From Spiroplasma monobiae MQ-1 (GTDB lineage: Bacteria; Bacillota_I; Bacilli_A; Mycoplasmatales; Mycoplasmataceae): a DNA stretch of 64,000 nt. Location of the stretch: the NCBI RefSeq assembly GCF_002865545.1, contig NZ_CP025543.1, forward strand, positions 682,001 to 746,000, given 5' to 3'. Shown here piece by piece: positions 18,349-27,731 of the stretch. The notes under the pieces are model-generated. The model was given only the letters and a program-made list of their open reading frames with translations. It was not told where the DNA came from and did not search any database. The position numbers were made by a program, and so were the translations under genes. The first letter of the stretch is position 1. Every line of letters starts with the position of its first letter.

Positions 18349-20367
18349 TTATATTAAAAATCCTGGATTTTTTAATATACTTATAAATTCTTTTCCAAAA
18401 ACAATTGCATCTTCTGGTTCTAAAACATTTTGATTAAATGCAAAATTTACTTTTACAAAATTAGATAAATTACCATCTTCTTTAAATGAATTTGCAATTG
18501 ATGAAATGTAAATTGAAATTAGTGACTCTTTTGATAATCCGAAACTTGCATTATCAATTCCAAAGTTTGAAAGATCATAAATTGCAACCTTAACTTCTTC
18601 ATTATTTTTAGATTCATTTTTTTCAATTTCTTTAGAAATATTTAAGATACTTGAATCTTCTTGCACTTTAACAACGGTGTCTTTAAATTCAACACCATTA
18701 GTTTTAATCAATCTAACTAATGAATTATTTGAATCTAATTCATTAAATTTAGATAAAGTCTTTTTAAGAGCTTTTACATAAAAAGCATTTAGCTCCAAAT
18801 CTGCTCCTTGTTCTTGCAAGGGTTCAATCATTAAAGTTTGTAAACTTATTAAAGCAGTAATGTCCAACTTAAATGAGAAGTGGCCAACATTTGTTTTATC
18901 TACAACAACTGTTTTTTCAGTTATACTTCCCCCATTTTTATTTTGGTTTAGAGGCATCGCTGACACTTCTTTTATTTTTTCATCTAGTTTTTTTATTTTT
19001 TCCTCCACTTTAGCCAATAATGAACTAATAGTTTTTGAGCTTTCTTCTTTAGTATTAGAAATGAAACTAGACACTTTCTCACTAACCTCTTTAAATTTAT
19101 CTTCAAATTGGTTCATATCCACTTCTTGAGTAGATTTTTTTAATTTATCTCCGAATTGGTTAATTTTTGAATCAATATCTTTTATTTTAAACTCAAGTTC
19201 TTCTTCTTGTTCTTTTATTGTATGAATTTGATTCTCCAATTCCTCAATTTTTTCTTCATGAAATTCATACAAGTAATCAAATTTTGGTCCTTCATGGTTG
19301 AATCCTTCTTTATCGGCTTCAACTCTTTTCTCCAACTCTTCTTTTTCCTTATTAATTTCAGCTCTTAAGTTTTCAATAACTTCTTTATTTTCTTCTATTT
19401 TCAGATCTTCTTGTTCTTTATTTTCAGTTTCTAAAACTCCACTTTCAACAGCTCTTCCTTCTGATTCGGGTGTAAATTTAGATAAAAACTTGTGTTTTGA
19501 TAATTTTTCTAAAACTTGAGTTTCAGAAACTTTTGGGTCATGATTTAAAAATATTTCTTTATCTTTTTCATCTTCAAAAACTAAAGCATGATTAATTGCC
19601 AACTCCTCTGTTATTGAGTCAGAGACGGTTATTGGTTTGATATCTAATTTAGCTAGTGTATTTTCACTTTTAGTAAATACGGGCGCTTCAAATTTATCAG
19701 AATCATTATTACTTTCATTTATGAAATCCTCAACAATTTCGTCAATCGCATTTTTTTCGCTAACTTCTTTTGCATCTTTGATGTTCAAAAAATCCAAACT
19801 TGAAATTTCTTCTGTTAATGATTCAGAAACCTCAATATATTTTCTATCATCTTTTTTTGCTTCAAATTTTTCTTCAATAGAATTTATTTTAAAGTCCTCG
19901 TTTATTTGATCAAAAGATTTTGTTACACCAACTTCTTCATAATCACCACTTTTTAGGTATTCTAAACTAGAAATTTCTTCTGTTAATGATTCATCTGTTT
20001 TAATTGTTTCATTATATTGTTGTTTTTTTTCTTCGCTAGGTTCATTTATTAACTTCTCTAGATAACCAAATTCATTTAATCCATCTTTTAAAGTATCATT
20101 AATATTCGATGGCTTTTTTAATAGGCTATTTATTTCTTTTTCTGAAAATATATCAAAAACAGTATCACCATGTGAAACTATTAACGATTCAATTACATAA
20201 ATATTTCTAATAACACCTTCAATAGTAGATACTATTTCAAATTTTTCTAATTGTGTTGAAATTAAAGCAAGAACTTCATCTTTTTTAACTGGTTGTCCTT
20301 CTTTTACTAAAACCTTTTCAACAATACCCTTATATTTTTTGGCGTTTTTAAACTTGATTTTTTCCAT
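18349..20367 (-). CDS. E2-like pseudoenzyme: biotinyl/lipoyl-like domain, repeat linker, coiled coil, acyltransferase-like domain without catalytic residues
   Basis: 672 residues with the architecture of a 2-oxo-acid dehydrogenase E2. Residues 1-75 look like a biotinyl/lipoyl domain (VKEGQPVKKDEVLALIS, STIEGVIRNIYV), but counting back from the conserved Gly the usual lipoyl-Lys position is not Lys; a Lys lies two residues off. Residues 76-320 are an acidic linker carrying three SLTEEISSL-type motifs (near 127, 183, 251). Residues 325-475 are predicted coiled coil. Residues 485-672 resemble the E2 catalytic domain (FSFKLDITALISLQ; VAIYDLSNFGIDNASFG; FVKVNFAFNQNVLEPEDA), yet the catalytic HRxxxDG is replaced by QNVLEP. 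No E1 or E3 gene is nearby. Start ATG 20367 follows AAAGGGC. Probably structural or regulatory; function unknown. Confidence 0.7.
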   Translation of the reverse strand: MEKIKFKNAKKYKGIVEKVLVKEGQPVKKDEVLALISTQLEKFEIVSTIEGVIRNIYVIESLIVSHGDTVFDIFSEKEINSLLKKPSNINDTLKDGLNEFGYLEKLINEPSEEKKQQYNETIKTDESLTEEISSLEYLKSGDYEEVGVTKSFDQINEDFKINSIEEKFEAKKDDRKYIEVSESLTEEISSLDFLNIKDAKEVSEKNAIDEIVEDFINESNNDSDKFEAPVFTKSENTLAKLDIKPITVSDSITEELAINHALVFEDEKDKEIFLNHDPKVSETQVLEKLSKHKFLSKFTPESEGRAVESGVLETENKEQEDLKIEENKEVIENLRAEINKEKEELEKRVEADKEGFNHEGPKFDYLYEFHEEKIEELENQIHTIKEQEEELEFKIKDIDSKINQFGDKLKKSTQEVDMNQFEDKFKEVSEKVSSFISNTKEESSKTISSLLAKVEEKIKKLDEKIKEVSAMPLNQNKNGGSITEKTVVVDKTNVGHFSFKLDITALISLQTLMIEPLQEQGADLELNAFYVKALKKTLSKFNELDSNNSLVRLIKTNGVEFKDTVVKVQEDSSILNISKEIEKNESKNNEEVKVAIYDLSNFGIDNASFGLSKESLISIYISSIANSFKEDGNLSNFVKVNFAFNQNVLEPEDAIVFGKEFISILKNPGFLI

Positions 20368-20448
20368 AAATAGCCCTTTCAGTTAAAGTGTTGCCCAAAC
20401 ACTATACTTTTTTATTTTACACTACTTTATAGGAGTATTTAAAAAATT

Positions 20449-21156
20449 TTACATAGCATCTAACATTAGTTTAGTTGATTCGGATATGTCCAATAGTTTT
20501 TTAAATACTTTTTGAAACATATCTGCCCTATTAAAGTGTTCCATCCTTAAACCTTTACATTGAGAAATTAATACTAAAATCATTTTTGATAAATCCATCA
20601 TTTCAGATTTAGTATTCAAAAATATAGGACCTAAATTTCTATATAAAAGCATTGCATTTGATATTAAATATATAAATAGATTTGTGTGTTGACCCAATGG
20701 TTTTTCAATAGCAAAATATATCATGGTTATAAGTAAATCTTCTAATAAAGCTTCAATTGTTGCTTCTTCAATAAGACTTTCTTCAAAAAATTCTATCATT
20801 TTTATAGTTTTGGCAGTTCCGTCTTTAAGATTATCAAAAGCATCAATGTATTCTTTTGTTTCATCCAACAATATATATATTTCCATGTAATCTTCGGGTT
20901 TAAAAGCTCATTTATGTAATTGCCCTTCTCTATAGTTCTCTTTTGATTCTATAATTTTCAATCTTATAAGATTTCAAACTATTAAAAAACTAATTAGTTT
21001 TTTCCCGTAAATTTCTTCAGAGTCATCAAGAAGATATTCATCATTTGCAATAAGTTCAAATACCTCATCTTCTGAAAATTCAACATCATTGTAATAAGAA
21101 AGGTTTGTAACAATTTTAGAACCTATAGTAGCTCACACTTTTTTCTTCTTGTACAT
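20449..21156 (-). CDS. Conserved hypothetical protein, helical
   Basis: 235 residues, not recognised. No signal peptide or clear membrane segment. The N-terminal 60 residues are acidic (NDVEFSEDEVFELIANDEYLLDD), and the remainder reads as a series of amphipathic helices (EEATIEALLEDLLITMIYFAIEK; LSKMILVLISQCKGLRM), suggesting a soluble all-alpha protein. ATG 21156-21154 lies behind GGAGG at seven bases. It is 32 bases downstream of trmFO and 81 bases upstream of the E2-like gene on the same strand. A hairpin with AGTGTT / AACACT arms lies in that 81-base gap but lacks a convincing T-run. Confidence 0.7.
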
Positions 21157-21188
21157 AAAAGTACCTCCATTTATAGTGATTTTATAAT

Positions 21189-22484
21189 CTAAATTGAGTA
21201 AAGTTTTTTTATAGTGTCTAAAGAATTTTTGTAAATATATTCATTTTTCTCTTTCTTTGATTCAAATTTTATATTTAAATCAATTTTTATTAATCCCATA
21301 TTCGATTTCATAGGTTTTAGTTTTTTGTGTTTAGGATTTGTTATGTAGCCAATTAAGCTCCCGATAACAGTTTCTTGGGGTAATGGTTTATATTTTTGCT
21401 TATTAATTACACTTAAAATACCCATTGCAGCCACCAAACCAGATGCAAAAGATTCAATATACCCTTCAACTCCAGTAATTTGACCTGCAAAAAAAATATT
21501 TTTCTTTCTCATCATTTGCAATTTATTATTAAGTATTTTCGGAGAGTTTATAAAGTTATTTTTGTGCATAACTCCAAATCTTCTGAAAACTGCATTTTCA
21601 AGACCTGGTAATGTTGAAAATATTTCCTTTTGTTCTTTTCAAGTTAAATTTGTTTGAAAACCTACAATATTATAAAGATTATCAATTGCATCATCCCTTC
21701 TTAATTGAACAACTGAATATGGTTCTATTCCTTCTTCGTTTGTTAAACCATTTGGAGACATTGCCGATCTTAAAAGTATCTTTTTAGATGTCTTTGCAAG
21801 TTGTTCTATTGGTTGGCAACCTTTGAAAAAGATTTCTTGTTCAAAGTCCTTTAATTTAACTTGTTCTGCATTAATCAATCTATTATGAAAATCATTGAAT
21901 TGTGTTTCGTTTAGAGGAATACAAATATAACTATTATCATTTTGATGTCTTGATTTATAATATACTTTTGAAAAATCAATTGAGCTCTTTTCTAAAATAG
22001 GTGCAGATGCATCTAAATAAAATAATTTTTGCTTACCTAGAATTTGTTCTAATTTGATTTTAAATTCTTCAGAACAAAGCGGTCCTGTTGCAATCAAAAC
22101 TAATTCATCAGTTTCCAAATCTAGAAACTCTTCTTCAAAAATTTTAATATTTTTATGTTCTCTGATTCTCTTATCGACTAATTTTGAGAATTGTTCTCTG
22201 TCAACTGCAAGAGCATCATCAGAAGGTATTTGTGTCTTATAAGCACATTCTAAAATAAAAGAACCCAATAATTCAAGCTCTTTTTTTAATATACCAACTG
22301 CATTTTGTGTAGATACACTTCTGAAAGTGTTTGAGCAAACCAATTCAGCAAATGTTTCTAAAGTTTGAATTTCATTTTTATGAATTTTTTTCTTTTCATA
22401 TAAATGAACTTCAACACCATTTTCTGCAAGCTGTCAAGCAGCTTCACAACCAGCAAGTCCAGCACCAATAATTGTAACTTTCAT
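21189..22484 (-). CDS. trmFO: Folate/FAD-dependent RNA (uracil-5-)-methyltransferase TrmFO family
   Basis: 431 residues, typical for TrmFO, a flavoprotein that methylates uridine C5 using methylene-tetrahydrofolate and FAD. The N-terminal dinucleotide-binding loop [16 protein letters not shown] is at residue 5, followed by LVCSNTFRS near 50, the GPLCSEEF motif near 145, [10 protein letters not shown] near 205 with the catalytic-pocket Cys, and [20 protein letters not shown] near 340, a strong family signature. In most Firmicutes the target is tRNA U54; a mollicute homologue in Mycoplasma capricolum instead modifies 23S rRNA U1939 (RlmFO), so the substrate here is open. ATG 22484 sits one base past the cutC stop. 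Confidence 0.88.
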
Positions 22485-22485
22485 T

Positions 22486-23145
22486 TTAATTCTCCAAAAG
22501 TTTGTCTATTTTTTCACTATTAACCGGCTCATCTCAACTAGAATTATCCCTAACGCAAGTTCCAACATGAATATCCTTTGAAATTTGATTTAATTCTAAG
22601 AAGTTTTCTTGATTTACTCCTCCACCAATTAAAATTTTAGTATTTAAATTTAGTGAAACTAGATTTTTAATAACTTCTTTTCCTTTTAAAATATCTTTCC
22701 CACCGCTAGTTAAAACATTTGTTATACCTAATTCATTTAGAACTTTATAAGATAATTCAAAATCTTCAACCTCATCAAAAGCTTTGTGGAATGTTATTTC
22801 TAAATTCTTCTTAATTTTTATTACTTCTTTTAAAAATTCCACATCAATAGTTAGATCTTTATTTAAAGACCCTATGACAATTCCGTTTGCTTTTGTTTTT
22901 GAAATAAATTCAACTTGCTCTAGCATTTCATTCTTTTCTTTTTTGTTATAAAAGAAGTCTTTATATGTATTTCTAACCATTATGTTTAATGGCAATTTTG
23001 AGATTTCACAAGCCCTTATTATATCTTCCTTTTCAGGAGTCAGTCCCCCAACTGTTAATTCTTTGCAAAATTCTATTCTATTTGCCTTTGAATTATTAAT
23101 TATTTCTATATCTCTTACATCTTTGGCGATGACTTCTAATAACAT
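22486..23145 (-). CDS. cutC: CutC family protein
   Basis: 219 residues forming the CutC TIM-barrel family, named for a link to copper homeostasis, although its biochemical role is still debated. Visible landmarks: LLEVIAKDVRDIEIINNSKANRIEFCKEL at the N-terminus (in parts), GGLTPEKE near 33, NIMVRNTYKDFFYN near 54, GIVIGSLNKDLTID near 88, TFHKAFDEV near 118, and VLTSGGKDI near 143. ATG 23145 lies one base past the metK stop, with AGAGGAA upstream inside metK. It ends with the ribosome-binding site of trmFO overlapping its last codons (TTGGAGAAT), so metK-cutC-trmFO are tightly coupled. Confidence 0.9.
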
Positions 23146-23146
23146 A

Positions 23147-24280
23147 TTATAAATATTCCTCTAGTTCTCTAATTTTGTCTAATTTTTCTCAACTAAATTC
23201 CTTTTTACCAAAGTGTCCATACTTACTTGTTCTAAAATAAACAGGTTCTTTTAATTCTAATTTATTTATAATTGAACTTACTTTAAAATCAAAATTTTCT
23301 TTTAAAGCTTTATACATAACATCCATTGAAACTTTGTTTGTTCCAAATGTTTCAATAAAAACAGAAACTGGCTCTGATTTTCCAATTGCATAACTTACTT
23401 GAATTTCTACTTTATCAGCTAATTTTGCAGCAACCATATTTTTAGCTGCATATCTACACATGTAAGCAGCACTTCTGTCCACTTTACTTGGATCTTTTCC
23501 AGAAAAAGCTCCACCACCATGGCGTGAGTAACCTCCATATGTATCAACTATTATTTTTCTTCCTGTAAGTCCTGTATCACCTTTTGGTCCACCTATAACA
23601 AATCTTCCTGTGGGATTAATAAGAACATTAAAATCTGTATTCAAATTATATCTTTTTGCAATAACATCCATAATATTTGTTTTTACAAACTTTTCAAATT
23701 CTTCTTTATTATATTCTGCATCATGTTGAATAGACATTAGGATGGTTTCAATTCTTGGGTTATTTTCATTTGTATAATCCATAGTTACTTGAGATTTCAT
23801 ATCGGGTTGTGCTCATTTAAAAGCGTTTGCTTTTCTTAATTTAGAAGCTATATGCACTAAATCATGAGCGACTTGAATTGAATAAGGCATATAAGTTGTT
23901 GTTTCATTATTCGCATAACCAAACATGATACCTTGATCTCCAGCACCCATTTCTTCTTGGTCGACACCCATTGCAATATCAGGCGATTGAGTATTTATTT
24001 TTACTACAATTTCACAATTATTTGGATCAATTCCTGTTTTTGCATCGTTATATCCAACTTTTTCTAAAACTCATTTTGCAATACCTGCATAATCAACTTT
24101 TGCTTTTGTAGTTATTTCTCCACCAACCAATAAATAGTCTTCTGTAACAAATGTTTCACAGGCTACTTTTGAATTTGGATCTTGCTTTAAACACTCATCT
24201 AAAATAGCATCACTAATTTGATCACAAATTTTATCTGGGTGCCCCTCTGAAACTGATTCGCTAGTAAATAATCTTCTCAT
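23147..24280 (-). CDS. metK: S-adenosylmethionine synthetase
   Basis: 377 residues; makes SAM from methionine and ATP, the methyl donor for the many methylases in this window. Landmarks: [21 protein letters not shown] at the N-terminus (in parts), the [15 protein letters not shown] motif, and the glycine-rich [21 protein letters not shown]-loop-like motif near residue 265 (in parts). [19 protein letters not shown] precedes it. ATG 24280-24278 follows AGAGGAG. It is the first gene of the metK-cutC-trmFO group and lies directly behind a SAM-I type riboswitch and terminator, so expression should fall when SAM is plentiful. Confidence 0.96.
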
Positions 24281-24300
24281 AATATTTTTCTCCTCTTTAA

Positions 24301-24437
24301 TAAAAAAACCTCTCCAACAAAAGAGAAGTTTTAAAGTCTCATCGTTGGTTTCCCCTTTATTTGAGCACCTAATTAAATAGGTTGCTACCACTTCTTTGAG
24401 TTATTTTCTCTCTGTGGTTCTTAATAAGAATTATTCA
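24301..24437 (-). promoter_or_regulatory. SAM-I (S-box) riboswitch with terminator, upstream of metK
   Basis: Read on the minus strand, this 5' leader shows S-box hallmarks in order: CTTATTAAGAACCAC (P1/P2), GTGGT closing P2, AGCAACCT ... AGGTGCTC (P3 with the conserved CAACC and GGTGCT), then AACGATGAGA closing P4/P1. It is followed by a terminator stem AAAACTTCTC / GAGAGGTTTT and a T7 run ending just before the metK ribosome site. The aptamer is about 24335-24437 and the terminator 24301-24333. The family turns off metK-type genes when SAM binds. Some positions depart from the consensus, so a covariance-model search should confirm it. Confidence 0.85.
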
Positions 24438-24464
24438 GTTTTCTAAAGTAATAATAACAAATAT

Positions 24465-25430
24465 TTATATGTTTTTGAGTATTAATTCAAATATTTGTTC
24501 TGAATCTTTTGTATTTAATAGGTAGTGCTTTTTACCTTTTATTGTTTCTAAATTATACTTTTCTTTATCTAGTTTTGATAAAAGCTTAACTATATTTTTG
24601 GAGTTACAATAAAAATCATTATTGGCTATAAGTAATGAAACTTTGCTATTAGATTTATTTATATTTTTCACATTTAATCTATTAGCCTTTTTTCATAGAT
24701 AATAATCTCTTGTATTTAAAAAGTTATTTGTTGTATTCTCATCTTCCAGTTTCTTAGAAAAATCCTTATCATCGGTTAAATCAGCTCCATTAATTGCGCT
24801 TACAAGCTTTGTATCTGCATTAAAAAGAGTTCCTCATCACAATTTCACATAAAACCCAAAAGTCTTTTTGTAGGGACTGTTAAGCCTAAATGAACTTGCA
24901 ATAATTTTATAAACTTTTTCTTCGTTTGAAAAAAATGAAGCAATAGTTGATCCAAAACCATCTCCTAATAGAACAATCTTTGCTTTTGGATTTATTTCAC
25001 TTAATTCATCTATTATCTCTTTTAAATCAGAGATTGTTGTACCAAAATGAAACTGATTTTCATATAAATTTTCACCACAATTTCTTTGATCAAAAGATAC
25101 TAAGGAATAATTAGATTTTTTATTCTTTTTTAATCAAAAATCCATTTTATCAAAATCTTTTCTATTTCTAAATATGTCATGGATACCTATTATTATGTAT
25201 TCGGAATTTGAATCTATTTCTCCAAATCATCTAAGTTCATATCCGTCACTTGTTTTAAACATTTTCTTTTTAATTAATTCACTTTTAATGACTATTGCTT
25301 TTTTAAATTTTAATTTATTAAACTTAACAATTCTAGCCATTAAAGCCAAAGCGAATATAAATAAAAATGTTCCTATTATTGCATAAACTATAATGCTAAG
25401 TAAATCTCAAACTGCACTTCCAATTTCCAT
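24465..25430 (-). CDS. Membrane-anchored alpha/beta-hydrolase-fold protein lacking the nucleophile
   Basis: 321 residues. An N-terminal membrane anchor (LLSIIVYAIIGTFLFIFALAL, about residues 11-31, in parts) precedes an alpha/beta-hydrolase-like domain: oxyanion-type strand IIIGIHDIFRNRKDF near 78, SFDQRNCGEN near 111 (cf. FDxRGxG of lysophospholipase-like enzymes), and LLGDGFGSTIASFF near 152, where the catalytic Gly-x-Ser-x-Gly reads G-D-G-F-G, with Gly in place of Ser. A possible C-terminal His (GKKHYLL) is present near 300. It may be inactive or use another residue. ATG 25430 follows AAAAGGTGA. Related membrane-anchored hydrolase-like proteins are common in spiroplasmas. Confidence 0.7.
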
Positions 25431-25454
25431 ATAATCACCTTTTCTAATTATAAA

Positions 25455-25482
25455 TAAAAAAAACACTTTTTTTAAAGTGTTT
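25455..25482 (-). terminator. Terminator after the 121-residue hypothetical
   Basis: Stem AAACACTTT / AAAGTGTTT (25461-25469 with 25474-25482) and T-rich sequence on the minus strand; 18 bases past the stop codon. Confidence 0.8.
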
Positions 25483-25499
25483 AATATTGTAAATGTATA

Positions 25500-25865
25500 T
25501 TAGTCTCCGTGTGATAAATCTAATGCATAAACATCAAATTGTCCCATGAATCAAAATGCGAAGATAACGTTTTGTTTTCTAATAATGAACTCATCGTTAC
25601 CCATAACGTTTATTGCTTCATATATAACGTTACCAGCATCTTGCTCAAGGTTAATTCTCATACGTTCAAAGTCATAAATTGTAGATCTACCATACATTTC
25701 GTTTTTACGTTCAAATTCAACTTCAGTTAAAATTCTTTCGTATGTATCTCTGTATTTTGCAGCTGTTTTAAGTCTTTGTTCTAGACCTCTACAAACATTT
25801 TTAACTTCTTTATCTAAAGCAAACAATGCTTCGTGTAAGTTTCTAAGCTTATCATGTCTTTTCAT
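25500..25865 (-). CDS. Small conserved hypothetical protein
   Basis: 121 residues, soluble, rich in charged residues, not recognised. The N-terminal two thirds read as one or two long helices (KLRNLHEALFALDKEVKNVC; RLKTAAKYRDTYERILTEVEF, in parts), and the C-terminal third is more hydrophobic (NVIFAFWFMGQFDVYALDLSHGD, with TGA as Trp). No signal peptide. ATG 25865 lies behind AGGAGATG. Its own terminator downstream and an 88-base AT-rich gap upstream indicate a single-gene unit, and the near-perfect terminator suggests appreciable expression. Confidence 0.75.
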
Positions 25866-25953
25866 GTCGTCATCTCCTATAAGGTTATTTCTTTAATAAC
25901 ATTATTATACACAATTTTTGTTAAAAATACTATATAAACTACCTATAAGTGAT

Positions 25954-27720
25954 TTATTTAGTTTTTACTGTTTTTGTGCTTTTTTTGCTATTTTTAACTT
26001 TTTTCTTGTCTTTATTATTTATTTTGTTTTCCAGAGAAACAATTGATGCGTTATAAGCAGAACTAAATCCAAAAATTATTCCAGCAATTATAAATACAGC
26101 AACTATCAATGAAACATAACCAGGCATATTATCTGTTATTCACCCTGTGTTTCTAATATTTAAGAATGGGTATGGTCATATTCATGCGGCTTTTGCAAAA
26201 CCATAGTTATTATTTCAAGCTAAATAAAGTATTTCTCCCCTTACAACAATAACTAGTGCATAAACAACTGGATATGATAATATTCAAAGTATTTTTTTAC
26301 TTGTAAATAATTCCTTTGTTGTACCGTAGTTTGATTTTTTATATCAAAATACAAAGTAGAAAATCATACATAGTGGCGCCACTGTGTGTAACATCATATT
26401 CATCGCCCATCAAGCAGCATTCATTTCACCACCATCAACAGCTCCATTTTTGTGAACTGTTGGTAACATTAGGAAGTTAAATATTATAAATGTAACAGTA
26501 ATATAAACTGACACAGCCATTGATCAATAATATGTTGTGAAAGATCCTTTGTCTTCGTTTCCACCCTTTATGAAAACAAGAACAAATCAAATCATTACCA
26601 ATAAGTTTGATTGGAATGTAAACATACCAAACATAAATCCTAGAGCAGTTGTTAAGTCTCCTCCAACTGCAGTTATTTCACCATTTTTATTAATATACCT
26701 TACATATCTTGCAGTTTCTGAACTACCTGATTTATAAACCGTTGAAATAGTGTACATCATTAAGATTACAGTCATCAATGCTATAGCCATTTTGAAGTAG
26801 TGTTTTGCTGTTTTTCAGTCAGCCAAACTCATAAAGTTAAATTCTTTTAAGATTACAAATTCAGTATCTTGTGATGGTGAATTTGTTCTGAATTTAATTG
26901 TTTCAAATCCTTTTGTTGATAACCAAATTAATGAAGGCATTAGAGCCAATATACCTGAAGATATCGCAATTATCATTAAAGTTTGTGATCAAATTTCTTT
27001 GTTTTCACCATTAAAATTTAAAAAACTATAAACTCAAACATTCATTTGGTTTGAGTACTCAGCATCTACTGTTCAAGTAGAATTATATATTTGAGCTCTA
27101 AAAATTATAATAACAAAATATATTAATGGGTAAATTGCTCAAAGCAATAAATTTTTAACTGTGTAAATTTTTCTTAAATCATCTGTGATTTTTACATTGT
27201 AACCAAAAATGAAGTATGCAATCATAATTGTTGGAATTACCAAGTAAAGAAATGAGTTAACAATTCATCATAAAGTTGATATTTCCATATTATCAAATGC
27301 AACTTTATTTATAATTGCATTTGGAATAAATACAATTAAGAATAATAAAATATTAATTGATGATCATGATACTAAAGCTAAAGAAAACTTGTTTCCTGTA
27401 AATCATGAATTTTTACCTTCTTCGTTACCCTTTAGAAAGTTTTTGAATAATCAAACAGCAGATAAACATGCTGTTTGTACTGCGAAATATCCAAAGAATA
27501 AAGTTAATACTCAAACTACATCATTTCCGGCATAAGTGAATACATCGCCCACTTTTCCTTCTTCATTTTTATTTGTTCACATTCCTCATTTACCAGTTTC
27601 TCCCATACCAGGAATTAGGTAATAGCAAAAAACACCTATTAAAATTGCAAAAATAGTAACTGAACCGATCAATTTATAGTATGTTTTTCAATTTTTTCAA
27701 TCATTTTTATTTAAAAACAT
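25954..27720 (-). CDS. Twelve-segment membrane protein made of two Pr6Pr/FAR-17a-like halves
   Basis: 588 residues after reading more than 30 TGA codons as Trp. About twelve hydrophobic segments fall in two sets of six. Each half carries the same ordered landmarks: an F-x-x-Q-x-x-L-x-x-x-W helix (GYFAVQTACLSAVWL; GMFTFQSNLLVMIWF), a helix with (L/H)xVxP (VNSFLYLVIPTIMIAYFIF; MLHTVAPLCMIFYFVF), a KNLLLWAIYPLIYF / KKILWILSYPVVYA pair, and an R-x-(Q/E) helix followed by a (Y)xFLNxxxxG loop. These resemble the FAR-17a/AIG1-like Pr6Pr family of about 200 residues, here doubled. Function unknown. ATG 27720 follows AGGAGGATT. It is the last gene after ymdB (11 bases apart). Confidence 0.7.
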
Positions 27721-27731
27721 TTTAAATCCTC

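Noticed and set aside
20383-20399. Hairpin AGTGTT / AACACT between the hypothetical and the E2-like gene as a terminator
   Set aside because: It has only six stem pairs and no clear T-run on the minus strand, so it was not scored as a terminator; read-through is considered possible.
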